From NCBI RefSeq assembly GCF_000373625.1, contig NZ_KB891994.1, forward strand, positions 62,001-126,000: 64,000 bases of DNA, given 5' to 3'. This DNA is from Streptomyces sp. LaPpAH-108 (GTDB lineage Bacteria > Actinomycetota > Actinomycetes > Streptomycetales > Streptomycetaceae). This document shows, piece by piece, positions 35,419 to 43,895 of the stretch (position 1 is the stretch's first letter; each line of letters opens with the position of its first letter). Made by a program: the position numbers and the translations under genes. Under the pieces are notes generated by a model, which saw only the letters and a list, made by a program, of their open reading frames with translations, was not told the origin of the DNA and searched no databases.

Positions 35419-37593
35419 TCAGGAGGTCTGGTACGCCTCCACCTCGCTGAACTGCCCGGCGGGCCAGCCCGTGTTGGCGCTCACGGTCAGCCGCAGATAG
35501 CGCAGGTCCGTCCCGCTGGGCAGCGCGACGGTCGCGGTGTTGCCCGAGGCCGGATCGAACCGGTAGTCCTTCGCGCCCACGACGGTCGAGTAGCCCGAGC
35601 CGTCGGCGCTGCCGAGGACGGCGACGGTCTGCGTCCGGGCGCCCCAGGCCGAGGACGGCGGCAGCTTGAGGACCAGCCGCCGCACCCCGTACGACGAGCC
35701 GAGGTCGACCGTCCAGGACTGCGGGAAGGCGTTGTTGGCCGACTCCCAGTAGGTGTCGGCGTCGCCGTCCACCGCCTTGCCCGGGGTGTAGACGTCCTGC
35801 GAACCGGTCGCCGTCGCCGGACGCCCCTTGGCGAGGTTGCGGTTCGGGTCCGGGTCGGGGTTGCCCTGGCCCGGCTGGGGCCAGGAGGAGCAGTCCGACC
35901 AGGTGCTGGACCAGCCGGAGTTGCCGCCGCCGTCGGTGAGAGCGAAGGAGCCGGAGTTCGACGGGTAGGGGCAGTTGTAGATCCCGGCGACGCCGACCTG
36001 GGTCGCGGTCACGTTCTTGAAGGTCGCCGCACCCTGCGCCTCCGCCTGGACGACGACCGTGCCGGTGTTCTTCACGGTCGCGCCGCTCACGTTGACGTTG
36101 CGGACTGGGTAGCCCTGACCGCCGCCGGAGACGAACTCGAAGGCGGAGTACGGGCTGTCGGCGATCGTCGTGTCGGTGATGTTGACGGTCGCGTTGATCG
36201 CGCTGTCGTAGGAGTCCACGCGCAGGGCGCCCATGGGGTGGTTCCAGTTGGGGTTCATCGCGCCCGCGCGGACCAGGGTGTTGCCGCTGACCGTGATGGT
36301 GCCGGAGAGCGGGGAGAAGGGGTCGAGGAACTTCTGGTTGGAGATCGCGATGCCGCTGCCGAGGGCGTTGGTGTCGGACACCAGGTTGTTCTTGACCGAG
36401 ATGTCGGTGCCGCCGTAGATCGCGATGCCGTTGGCGAGGTTGGGCTGCGAGATGGTGTTGTTCTCGAAGCTGGAATTGGTGTCGGGGGCGTAGAGGGACC
36501 ACATGGCGAGCGAGTCGTCGCCCTGGTTGCGCAGGAAGTTGTCGCTGACGCGCACGCCCTTGGCGTTGCCGTTGAGGTTGAGGCCGTCGGCGGTGGTGTC
36601 GAGGATGCGGTTGTTCTCCACCACCAGGTTGTCGTTGTTGCCCATCAGCCAGAAGCCGACCTTCAGGTGCTGGAGCCACATGCCGGAGACCGAGGAGTTC
36701 GGGCCGAGCGAGCCGTTGACGAAGTTGTCCGGGTTGGAGTCGACGCGCTCGGTGACCTCGCCGATGACGGCGAAGTCCTTGATGTGGACGTTGCCGGAGG
36801 AGCTGGACTGGTCGATGAAGCGGGAGGTGTGCACGACCGAGTGCCAGCTGCCCGCGCCCTGGAGGGTCACGTTCTGCACGCCGCTGAGCGAGGAGGTGAT
36901 CCGGTAGTCGCCCGGCGGGATCCAGACCGTGCCGCCCTGGGCTGCGGCGATGGCGTCGCGGAACGCCTGGGTGGAGTCGCCGCCGCCGCTCGGGTCCGCG
37001 CCCTTGGAGACGACGGACACCGACCCGGCGGGCTGCGAGGCGGCCCCGCCGACCTGCTCGAAGTCGGCCACGTCCACGGTCACTTGGGTGCCGGTCGACT
37101 GGAACGCCACCTTGTCACCGGCCTGGAGGTTCTGGCCGAGCAGCAGCCGGGAGTTGTCGAAGAAGTGGTGCGTCTTGGCGCCCGGTATCCAACTGGTGTC
37201 GATGTAGGAGTACTTGGAGGTCACCGGGAGCGTCTTGGAGATCTTGGTTCCGTTGACGTACACGTCCAGCGAGCCGGACTGGCCGTCGGGGACGCTGTAG
37301 GAGAGGTTCACGGCGTTGGCCGCGCGCGGCACGGTGAACTCCACGCGCTGCCCGGAGGTGAGCCGTACGGCCTGGCGTCCGGACGCCTCCGAGGCGAGGG
37401 TGCCCTGGGTGTAGTCGGGGCCGATCTTGGTGCCGGTGCTGGTCGCGGATTCCGCCTCGACGGAGGTGAAGGGCAGGCTCGCGCCCGAGGCGGCGTGCGC
37501 GGTGGGGGCCACGGCGACGATCATGCCCGCGGCGAGGGCGACGGCCGCGCCGACGGCGGGCAGTCCGAGGTGTCTGGTGGTGCTGCTGGCCAT
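35419..37593 (-). CDS. Secreted beta-helix glycoside hydrolase, GH87-like (alpha-1,3-glucanase/mycodextranase candidate)
   Basis: A 724-residue secreted protein. Signal peptide 1-34 (cleavage after TAHA), a CBM6/CBM35-like beta-sandwich (about 37-180, FTSVEAESATSTG ... VDVADFEQVGG), a right-handed parallel beta-helix (about 190-570: VVSKGADPSGGGDSTQAFRDAI, then many N-x-N coils) and a C-terminal discoidin F5/8 domain (about 590-724). Acidic residues D336 and D359-D360 fit the GH87 catalytic pattern as remembered. GH87 enzymes cut alpha-1,3- or alternating alpha-1,3/1,4-glucan. It ends an operon of alpha-glucosidase and sugar ABC transporter, which supports an alpha-glucan substrate. A polygalacturonase-like function is less likely. 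Confidence 0.75.
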   Translation of the reverse strand: MASSTTRHLGLPAVGAAVALAAGMIVAVAPTAHAASGASLPFTSVEAESATSTGTKIGPDYTQGTLASEASGRQAVRLTSGQRVEFTVPRAANAVNLSYSVPDGQSGSLDVYVNGTKISKTLPVTSKYSYIDTSWIPGAKTHHFFDNSRLLLGQNLQAGDKVAFQSTGTQVTVDVADFEQVGGAASQPAGSVSVVSKGADPSGGGDSTQAFRDAIAAAQGGTVWIPPGDYRITSSLSGVQNVTLQGAGSWHSVVHTSRFIDQSSSSGNVHIKDFAVIGEVTERVDSNPDNFVNGSLGPNSSVSGMWLQHLKVGFWLMGNNDNLVVENNRILDTTADGLNLNGNAKGVRVSDNFLRNQGDDSLAMWSLYAPDTNSSFENNTISQPNLANGIAIYGGTDISVKNNLVSDTNALGSGIAISNQKFLDPFSPLSGTITVSGNTLVRAGAMNPNWNHPMGALRVDSYDSAINATVNITDTTIADSPYSAFEFVSGGGQGYPVRNVNVSGATVKNTGTVVVQAEAQGAATFKNVTATQVGVAGIYNCPYPSNSGSFALTDGGGNSGWSSTWSDCSSWPQPGQGNPDPDPNRNLAKGRPATATGSQDVYTPGKAVDGDADTYWESANNAFPQSWTVDLGSSYGVRRLVLKLPPSSAWGARTQTVAVLGSADGSGYSTVVGAKDYRFDPASGNTATVALPSGTDLRYLRLTVSANTGWPAGQFSEVEAYQTS

Positions 37594-37649
37594 GTGCTGA
37601 TCCCTTCGTGGGGGGGGTGCCGGGGATAGCAGAAGTCGTGCGGGTGCGG

Positions 37650-39257
37650 TCAGGCGCGCAGCCAGACCGCCGTGTCCTGCGGCAGTCGGCCCTCGTCGTC
37701 CAACGGGCCACTGCCGAGCAGGAGTTCAGAGTGCGCGGGCAGTTCGGCGGGTGCGTCGGAGAGGTTCACCACGCACAGCGCGCCGTCCGCGCGGGCGAAG
37801 GCGAGCACGCCTTCGGGGGCGGGAAGCCAGGTGAGCGGTCCTTCGCCGAAGGCGGGGCGGGCGGCGATGGCCTCGCGGTAGAGGGTGAGCAGGGAGTGCG
37901 GGTCCTCGCGCTGCCGGTCGGCGGCGTACGCCTCCCAGCCCGCGGGCTGCGGCAGCCAGGGCTCCTCGCGCGAGCCGAAGCCCGCGTACGGCTCCCCGGC
38001 GGACCAGGGCAGCGGGACGCGGCAGCCGTCGCGGCCCGGGTCGGTGCCGCCGGAGCGGAAGTGCATCGGGTCCTGGATGCGCTCGCGCGGGATGTCGGCC
38101 TCGGGCAGGCCCAGTTCCTCGCCCTGGTAGAGGTAGACCGAGCCGGGCAGGGCGAGCGAGAGCAGGGCGGCGGCGCGGGCTCTGCGGGTGCCCAGGGCGA
38201 GGTCGGTGGGGGTGCCGAACTCCTTGGCGGCGAAGTCGAATCCGGTGTCCGCACGGCCGTAGCGGGTGACGGTGCGGGTGATGTCGTGGTTGCAGAGCAC
38301 CCAGGTGGCGGGGGCGCCGACGGGGGCGTGTTCGGCGAGGGTGGAGTCGATGGCGGCGCGCAGCCTGGCGGCGTCCCAAGGGCAGGACAGGAAGGCGAAG
38401 TTGAAGGCGGTGTGGAGTTCGTCGGGGCGCAGATAGCGGGCGAAGCGCTCGGCGTCGGGGAGCCAGACCTCGCCGACGAACACCGCGTCGTAGGGGTCGG
38501 CGACCGTGCGCCAGGAGCGGTAGATCGCGTGGAGTTCGTCGCGGTCGACGAAGGGGTGCGAGTCGGGTTCGCTTGCGAGGTCGGGGAGTTCGGGGTCCTT
38601 GGCGAGCAGGGCGGCGGAGTCGATGCGGACGCCCGCGACACCGCGCTCGAACCAGAAGCGCAGGATGTCCTCGTGTTCGCGGCGGACGGCGGGGTGGGCC
38701 CAGTTGAGGTCGGGCTGTTCGGGGGTGAACAGGTGCAGGTACCAGTCGCCGTCGGGCAGCCGGGTCCACACCGGTTCGGTGGAGCCGACGAACTGCGACG
38801 GCCAGTCGTTGGGCGGGAGTTCGCCGTGCTCGCCGCGTCCGGGGCGGAAGTGGAACAGCTCGCGCTCGGGGCTGCCGGGTCCGGCCGCGAGGGCCGCGCG
38901 GAACCAGGGGTGCTGGTCGGAGACGTGGTTGGGCACGATGTCGACGAGGGTGCGGATGCCGAGTTCGCTCGCCTCGGCGATCAGCTTCTCGGCCTCCGCG
39001 AGGGTGCCGAAGGCGGGGTCGACGGCGCGGTAGTCGGCGACGTCGTAGCCGCCGTCCTTCATCGGGGAGACGTACCAGGGGTTGAACCACAGGGCGTCCA
39101 CGCCTAGTTCGGCGAGGTAGGGCAGTTTCGCGCGGACCCCGGCGAGGTCCCCGGTGCCGTCGCCGTCGCCGTCCGCGAAGCTGCGGACGTAGACCTGGTA
39201 GATGACGGCCGAGCGCCACCAGTCGTCACTCGCGCGGGCAGGGGTGGGCTGTGCCAC
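37650..39257 (-). CDS. GH13 alpha-glucosidase (AglA-like)
   Basis: A 535-residue intracellular GH13 enzyme with no signal peptide. It starts WWRSAVIYQVYVRSFADGDGDGTGDLAGV, has region I DIVPNHVSDQHPWF, nucleophile D213 in GVRIDSAAL, acid/base E263 in VGEVWLP and D325 in NHDITR. It hydrolyses alpha-glucosides imported by the transporter encoded just upstream. GTG 39257 follows AAAGG. It lies 52 bp after the permease gene and 56 bp before the GH87-like gene. Confidence 0.93.
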   Translation of the reverse strand: MAQPTPARASDDWWRSAVIYQVYVRSFADGDGDGTGDLAGVRAKLPYLAELGVDALWFNPWYVSPMKDGGYDVADYRAVDPAFGTLAEAEKLIAEASELGIRTLVDIVPNHVSDQHPWFRAALAAGPGSPERELFHFRPGRGEHGELPPNDWPSQFVGSTEPVWTRLPDGDWYLHLFTPEQPDLNWAHPAVRREHEDILRFWFERGVAGVRIDSAALLAKDPELPDLASEPDSHPFVDRDELHAIYRSWRTVADPYDAVFVGEVWLPDAERFARYLRPDELHTAFNFAFLSCPWDAARLRAAIDSTLAEHAPVGAPATWVLCNHDITRTVTRYGRADTGFDFAAKEFGTPTDLALGTRRARAAALLSLALPGSVYLYQGEELGLPEADIPRERIQDPMHFRSGGTDPGRDGCRVPLPWSAGEPYAGFGSREEPWLPQPAGWEAYAADRQREDPHSLLTLYREAIAARPAFGEGPLTWLPAPEGVLAFARADGALCVVNLSDAPAELPAHSELLLGSGPLDDEGRLPQDTAVWLRA

Positions 39258-39309
39258 GGTGCGTGCCTTTCTGATCGAGGGCCGGGGCTGCGCTTGCGTC
39301 GGGTCCGGG

Positions 39310-40185
39310 TCAGCCCTTGGTGCTGCCCGCGCTGATCCCGGCGATGATGTGCCGCTGGAAGACGAGGAACAGGGCCACCATGGGGATGCTCGCGATCACC
39401 ATCGCGGCGACGAGCACGGTCAGTTGGATGTTCTGCGACAGCTGGACCAGGGCCACGCTGATGGGCTGCTTGTCGGTGTCGGAGAAGACCATGAGCGGCC
39501 ACAGGAAGTCCTGCCAGACGGCGACCAGCGCGAAGATCGACACCACGCCGAGGACCGGCCGGGACATGGGCAGGACGACCGACCACAGGATGCGCAGCCT
39601 GCCCGCGCCGTCGATCTCGGCGGCCTCCAGTACGTCGCGCGGGAGCTGGTCGAAGAACCGCTTGAGCAGATAGAGGTTGAAGGCGTTGGCGACGGCGGGC
39701 AGCCAGATGCCGAGCGGGTCGTTGAGCAGACTGGTGTGGATCAGCGGCAGGTCGGCGACGGTCAGGTACTTGGGGACGACGAGGGCCTGGGCCGGGACCA
39801 TCAGGGTGGCGAGGATGCCGCCGAGGACCACCTTGCCGAAGGCGGGCCTCAGCTTGGACAGGGCGTAGGCGGCGGCCGTGCAGAACACCAGCTGGAATGC
39901 CCAGGCGCCGGCCGCCTGCACCACCGTGTTCCACAGATGCTCGGGGAGCTGCATCAGGTCCCAGGCGTCGGTGTAGCCGGTGAGGTGCCAGTGGTGGGGC
40001 ACGAGGGTGGGGGGTGTGCGGGCGATCTCGTCCGGGGACTTCATCGCGCCGGAGGCCATCCAGTACACGGGGAAGAGGAAGGCGAGCGCGAAGAGGACGA
40101 CGACGGCCGTGAACACCGTCCAGTAGAGGGCCTTTCCGCGCGGTCGGGCGACGGTGGCCGGGGAGACGAGGGTGCGGGTGCTCAT
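39310..40185 (-). CDS. Sugar ABC transporter permease (MalG/AglG type)
   Basis: A 291-residue inner-membrane permease with six helices and the ATPase-docking EAA loop LEAAEIDGAGRLRILWSVVLPMSRP. It pairs with the MalF-type permease upstream. No ATPase gene is present, as expected for Streptomyces sugar porters energised by the shared MsiK ATPase. ATG 40185 was chosen because it begins MSTRTLVSPAT; two further copies of the same start region lie just upstream (see the repeat at 40172). Confidence 0.92.
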   Translation of the reverse strand: MSTRTLVSPATVARPRGKALYWTVFTAVVVLFALAFLFPVYWMASGAMKSPDEIARTPPTLVPHHWHLTGYTDAWDLMQLPEHLWNTVVQAAGAWAFQLVFCTAAAYALSKLRPAFGKVVLGGILATLMVPAQALVVPKYLTVADLPLIHTSLLNDPLGIWLPAVANAFNLYLLKRFFDQLPRDVLEAAEIDGAGRLRILWSVVLPMSRPVLGVVSIFALVAVWQDFLWPLMVFSDTDKQPISVALVQLSQNIQLTVLVAAMVIASIPMVALFLVFQRHIIAGISAGSTKG

Positions 40186-40263
40186 GCTTCCCCCTCGGTG
40201 CGGGTGCTCATGTGCCCTCCTCGGTACGGGTGTTCACGCGTCCCCCTCGGTGCGGGTGAGCCG
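40172..40263 (-). repeat. 26-bp tandem duplication of a start/stop junction, with two 9-residue mini-ORFs
   Basis: Between the two permeases, reading leftward, are repeats of a 26-bp unit. The MalF-like protein ends in TRTEGDA-stop; its TGA overlaps GTG 40237, which opens MNTRTEEGT-stop; that TGA overlaps ATG 40211, opening MSTRTEGEA-stop; that TGA overlaps ATG 40185 of the MalG-like gene (MSTRTL...). Each unit carries its own GAGGAGG or GAGGGGG. Four related copies are visible. Confidence 0.8.
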
Positions 40264-41190
40264 CAGATAGACGGCGGAGAAGGCGCCGAGCAGGACGAGC
40301 AGCATGACGCTGAGGGCGCAGGCGCCGCCGAAGTCGTTGTAGAGGAAGGCGTACTTGTAGATCAGGTAGAGCACGGTCACGGTCGCGCTCTCCGGGCCGC
40401 CGCCGGTGATCACGAAGGGCTCGGTGAACACCTGCATGGTGGCGATGATCTGAAGGAGCATCAGCATCAGGATCACGAACCGGGTCTGCGGGATCGTGAC
40501 GTGCCGGATGCGCTGGAGCAGGTTCGCCCCGTCGAGTTCGGCGGCCTCGTACAGCTCGCCGGGGATGGACTGGAGGGCGGCGAGATAGATGAGGACGGTG
40601 CCGCCGAGGTTGGCCCAGGTGGCCACGATCACCAGGGAGATCAGCGCGGTGTCGGTGCCGTTGGACCAGTTCGAGGTGGGCAGGTGGAGGAAGCGCAGCG
40701 TCTCGTTGGCCAGGCCCGCGCCGGGGTCGTAGAACCACTTCCACAGCAGCGCGCTGACCACGGGCGGGATCATCACCGGCAGGTAGACGACGACCCGGAA
40801 GAACGCTTTGGCGTGCCGGAGTTCGTTGAGGACGAGGGCGAGGACGAAGGGGACGGCGAAGCCGAGGAGCAGGGCGAGCAGGGTGAAGGTGAGGGTGTTG
40901 CGCCAGGCGGCGCCGAACTCCGGGTCGTCCAGGACGTGGGTGAAGTTGGCGGTGCCGACCCATTCGGGCGGGGAGCCGGGGGTGTACTTCTGGAAGGCGA
41001 TGACGACGGCGCGGATCGCCGGGTACCAGGAGAACAGGGCGAAGCAGACGAGGCCGCCGACGAGGAAGGCGTAGGCGCGGGCCTGGTCGAGCAGGATCCG
41101 GCGGCGCCGGCCGCCGCCCGCCGGGTGCGGGCCGGGCGGGGCCGGGAGGGCGGCGGTCTCGGTGGGCCGCCGCTCGGCCGTCTTGGTCAT
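40234..41190 (-). CDS. Sugar ABC transporter permease (MalF/AglF type)
   Basis: A 318-residue permease. After a 35-residue polar tail come six membrane helices and the EAA motif YEAAELDGANLLQRIRHVTIPQTR. It works with the MalG-like permease and the lipoprotein to import alpha-glucosides. ATG 41190 has GGAG about 9 nt upstream and follows the lipoprotein stop by 4 bp; its own stop overlaps a GTG mini-ORF. Confidence 0.92.
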   Translation of the reverse strand: MTKTAERRPTETAALPAPPGPHPAGGGRRRRILLDQARAYAFLVGGLVCFALFSWYPAIRAVVIAFQKYTPGSPPEWVGTANFTHVLDDPEFGAAWRNTLTFTLLALLLGFAVPFVLALVLNELRHAKAFFRVVVYLPVMIPPVVSALLWKWFYDPGAGLANETLRFLHLPTSNWSNGTDTALISLVIVATWANLGGTVLIYLAALQSIPGELYEAAELDGANLLQRIRHVTIPQTRFVILMLMLLQIIATMQVFTEPFVITGGGPESATVTVLYLIYKYAFLYNDFGGACALSVMLLVLLGAFSAVYLRLTRTEGDA

Positions 41191-41194
41191 GGCG

Positions 41195-42550
41195 TCAGCT
41201 CCGGGCGAGGATGCCGTCGATCTTGCCGGACGCTTCCTTCAGCAGTTGGTCGATGTTCGCGTCCTTCTTGGTGAGGACGGCGGAGACCACGCCGTCGAGG
41301 ACGGAGTAGATCTGCTGGGCGTGCGGCGGCTCGATCTTCAGCTCCAGGCTGTGGTTGCCGTCCAGGAACGCCTGGTAGTTCTCCACCGGGACGTTGGCGT
41401 TGGCCTGCTTGACCCGCTGGTCCGTGGCGTCGGCGGCGCCGGTGAACAGGCGCGGCTCGGGCAGGCCCACCGGGGCGTCGTGCTTCTTGGCGCGGGCGTA
41501 GTCGCCGAGGAAGCCCTTGCCGGGGGTGAGGAACATGTGGTCGAGCCACTTGAGTCCGGCGCGGATCTGGGCGGGGGTGTCCTTCTTGTTGAACATGTAG
41601 CCGTCGCCGCCGATGAGGGTGCCCTTGCCGCCGGGCATGGGGGCGAGCGCGAGGTCCTTGTAGGAGCCGCCCTTCTCCTTGACGAGGATCGGGATGTTGT
41701 CCGGCGCCGAGAGGTACATGCCGAGCTTGCCCGAACCCATCAGCTGCTGCGCGTCGTTGATGATGAGGAGCTGCTTGCTGCCCATGGAGTCGTCGCGCCA
41801 GCGCATGTCGTGCAGGTTCTGCAGGACGGCGCGGCCCTCGGGGGTGTCGACGGTGGCCTTCTTGCCGTCGGCGCTGACCACGTCGCCGCCCTGGGAGTAC
41901 AGCTCGGCGGTGAAGTGCCAGCCGCCCTGGTTCTGGGCGCTGTAGTCGGCGTAGCCGACGGTGCCGTTCCCGAGCGCGGCGATCTTCTTGGCGGCGGCGC
42001 GGACCTCTTCCCAGGTGGCCGGGGGCTTGTCGGGGTCGAGTCCGGCCTTCTTGAAGAGGGCGCGGTTGTAGAGCAGCCCCATGGAGTAGCCGGTGCGCGG
42101 GATGCCGTAGACCTTGCCGTCGGCGGTGTAGATGTCCCGCAGCTGCTTCTGGATCGCGTCGTAGTGCTTGAGTTCCTTCAGATACGGGGTGAGGTCCGCG
42201 GCCTGGTGGATGTCGACCACATGCCGGGCGTCGGTGAAGTAGGTGTAGAACACGTTCTCCATCTGGCCGCCGGCGAGCTTGGCGTCGAAGGTCTTGGGGT
42301 CCTGGCAGGGGAAGGCGTCGTGGGCGACGACGTCGATGTCCGGGTTCTGCTTCTCGAAGGCCGCGATGTCCTGCTCGAAGAAGGCGCGGTCGGTCTTGGC
42401 GCTCTTGGGCGGCTCGCAGTTGACGGTGATGCGGGTCTTCCCGCCCGCCGAGCTGTCGTCGTCGCCCGATCCGCACGCGGCGGCGGTGAGCGCGAGGGAG
42501 GAACAGACGCCGATCGCGGCGAGGGTGCGGCGGAACCCGGTGCTTCTCAT
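41195..42550 (-). CDS. Sugar-binding lipoprotein of ABC transporter (MalE/AglE type)
   Basis: A 451-residue family-1 extracellular solute-binding protein. A lipoprotein signal (RRTLAAIGVCSSLALTAAAC) puts the modified cysteine at about residue 26. The body has typical binding-protein blocks (QNPDIDVVAHDAFPCQD, YGIPRTGYSMGLLYNRALFKKAGLDPDKPPATWEEV). First gene of the alpha-glucan operon. ATG 42550; the LacI gene ends 174 bp upstream on the same strand, so the operon has its own promoter region between them. Confidence 0.93.
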   Translation of the reverse strand: MRSTGFRRTLAAIGVCSSLALTAAACGSGDDDSSAGGKTRITVNCEPPKSAKTDRAFFEQDIAAFEKQNPDIDVVAHDAFPCQDPKTFDAKLAGGQMENVFYTYFTDARHVVDIHQAADLTPYLKELKHYDAIQKQLRDIYTADGKVYGIPRTGYSMGLLYNRALFKKAGLDPDKPPATWEEVRAAAKKIAALGNGTVGYADYSAQNQGGWHFTAELYSQGGDVVSADGKKATVDTPEGRAVLQNLHDMRWRDDSMGSKQLLIINDAQQLMGSGKLGMYLSAPDNIPILVKEKGGSYKDLALAPMPGGKGTLIGGDGYMFNKKDTPAQIRAGLKWLDHMFLTPGKGFLGDYARAKKHDAPVGLPEPRLFTGAADATDQRVKQANANVPVENYQAFLDGNHSLELKIEPPHAQQIYSVLDGVVSAVLTKKDANIDQLLKEASGKIDGILARS

Positions 42551-42560
42551 CGGTGGACCC

Positions 42561-42640
42561 CTCATGGCGGGAGCCATGGGTGCCGCGCACAGGTGTGGCG
42601 GGCACTCACGGCGGGAGCAGTGGGCGCCGCACACTCAAGC
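42561..42640. repeat. Imperfect 35-bp direct repeat before the binding-protein gene
   Basis: The stretch from 42561 (CTCATGGCGGGAGCCATGGG...) is repeated imperfectly from 42605 (CTCACGGCGGGAGCAGTGGG...), offset 44 bp, in the 5' leader of the lipoprotein gene. Possibly a local duplication; a role is not evident. Confidence 0.45.
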
Positions 42641-42669
42641 ACCGCCGACAGAGGGCCGCAAGATGTCGC

Positions 42670-42724
42670 GCAGAATCTGTAATTATTCGACAGTCGACCG
42701 GATCTCGGGATCCCGATCCGGATC
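42670..42724 (-). promoter_or_regulatory. AT-richer promoter/operator region of the alpha-glucan operon
   Basis: Between the LacI stop and the lipoprotein gene lies an AT-rich block (CTGTAATTATTCGACAG, 42678-42694) and a palindromic cluster with CGGGATCCCG flanked by CCGGATC and ATCCGG (42700-42722). This is the only plausible promoter/operator between the two genes; the exact -10 and -35 are uncertain. Confidence 0.5.
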
Positions 42725-43723
42725 TCAGTCGCGCGGGGCCTGCCCGGTGGAGCCCCGGACCACCAGCTCGGGCTCGAACAGCAGCTCCTCGGCGGGGACG
42801 GCGGTGCCGCCGATCTGCGCGTTCAGCAGTTCCACGGCGGCGCGGCCCATGGCCTCGATGGGCTGGCGGACGGTGGTGAGCGGGGGCTCGGTGCAGTTCA
42901 TGAACGCCGAGTCGTCGTAGCCGACCACCGAGATCTGCCCCGGCACGTCAAGTCCCTTGCGCCGGGCGGCCCGCACGGCGCCGAGGGCGAGGGGGTCGCT
43001 GGCGCAGATGATGCCGGTGACGCCCTGGTCGATCAGCCGGGAGGCGGCGGCGTGGCCGCCCTCGATGGAGAAGATGGCGCGGGCCACGCGGGAGTCCGGC
43101 AGGCCGCCCGCCAGGGCGTGGGCGGCGGCGAGCTTGCGGGCGGAGGGCACATGGTCGCCGGGGCCGAGCAGCAGCCCGATGCGCTCGTGGCCGAGGGAGG
43201 CCAGATGGCGCCACGCCTGCTCGACGGCGACCGCGTCGTCGCAGGAGACACCGGGGAAACCGAGGTGTTCTATGGCCGCGTTGACCAGCACCACGGGCAC
43301 CTTGCGGTCGGCGAGCCTGCGGTAGTGGTCGTGCGGGGCGTCGGCCTGGGCGTAGAGCCCGCCGGCGAAGACGACGCCGGAGACCTGCTGCTGGAGGAGG
43401 AGTTCGACGTAGTCCGCCTCCGAGACGCCGCCCTTGGTCTGCGTGCACAGCACCGGAGTCAGCCCGAGCTGCGCCAGCGCACCCCCGATGACCTCGGCGA
43501 ACGCGGGGAAGATCGGGTTCTGCAGCTCCGGCAGCACCAGGCCGACGAGCCGGGCGCGCTCGCCGCGCAGCTGGGTGGGGCGCTCGTAGCCGAGCACGTC
43601 CAGGGCGGTGAGGACCGACTGCCGGGTGGCTTCGGAGACTCCGGGCTTGCCGTTGAGCACCCGGCTGACCGTGGCCTCGCTGACCCCGACCTTTTTCGCC
43701 ACTTCCGCAAGTCGTCGCGTCAT
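42725..43723 (-). CDS. LacI-family regulator of the alpha-glucan operon
   Basis: A 332-residue LacI protein: HTH and hinge RRLAEVAKKVGVSEATVSRVLNGKPGVSEATRQSVLTALDVLGY, then the sugar-sensing core (LVLPELQNPIFPAFAEVIGG ... ISVVGYDDSAFMNCTEPPLTTVRQP). Its place upstream of the binding protein, permeases and GH13/GH87 genes matches MalR/AglR-type local repressors. ATG 43723; CGCAAG repeats and a TTGCG dyad directly upstream suggest autoregulation. Confidence 0.93.
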   Translation of the reverse strand: MTRRLAEVAKKVGVSEATVSRVLNGKPGVSEATRQSVLTALDVLGYERPTQLRGERARLVGLVLPELQNPIFPAFAEVIGGALAQLGLTPVLCTQTKGGVSEADYVELLLQQQVSGVVFAGGLYAQADAPHDHYRRLADRKVPVVLVNAAIEHLGFPGVSCDDAVAVEQAWRHLASLGHERIGLLLGPGDHVPSARKLAAAHALAGGLPDSRVARAIFSIEGGHAAASRLIDQGVTGIICASDPLALGAVRAARRKGLDVPGQISVVGYDDSAFMNCTEPPLTTVRQPIEAMGRAAVELLNAQIGGTAVPAEELLFEPELVVRGSTGQAPRD

Positions 43724-43726
43724 GCG

Positions 43727-43762
43727 CGCAAGGGTAGCGCAAGTCACGCAAGCCGTTTGCGT
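43727..43762. promoter_or_regulatory. CGCAAG repeats and dyad before the lacI gene
   Basis: CGCAAG occurs at 43727, 43738 and 43747, and ACGCAA-N5-TTGCGT forms a 17-bp dyad at 43746-43762. From memory, MalR of S. lividans recognises repeated CTTGCAG-type motifs, so these read (as CTTGCG on the coding strand) like autoregulatory sites. Confidence 0.6.
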
Positions 43763-43895
43763 GACGAGGAGCGCTGTCCCGGGCGCGGAATCACGGGTGC
43801 GCATGACGGGGGCTCATGACGGGTGCGTATGCCGGGTGCGGACCAGGTGCGGATGACCCGGCGCCGTCGGTGACCTGAACACCGACGGGGCCGGG

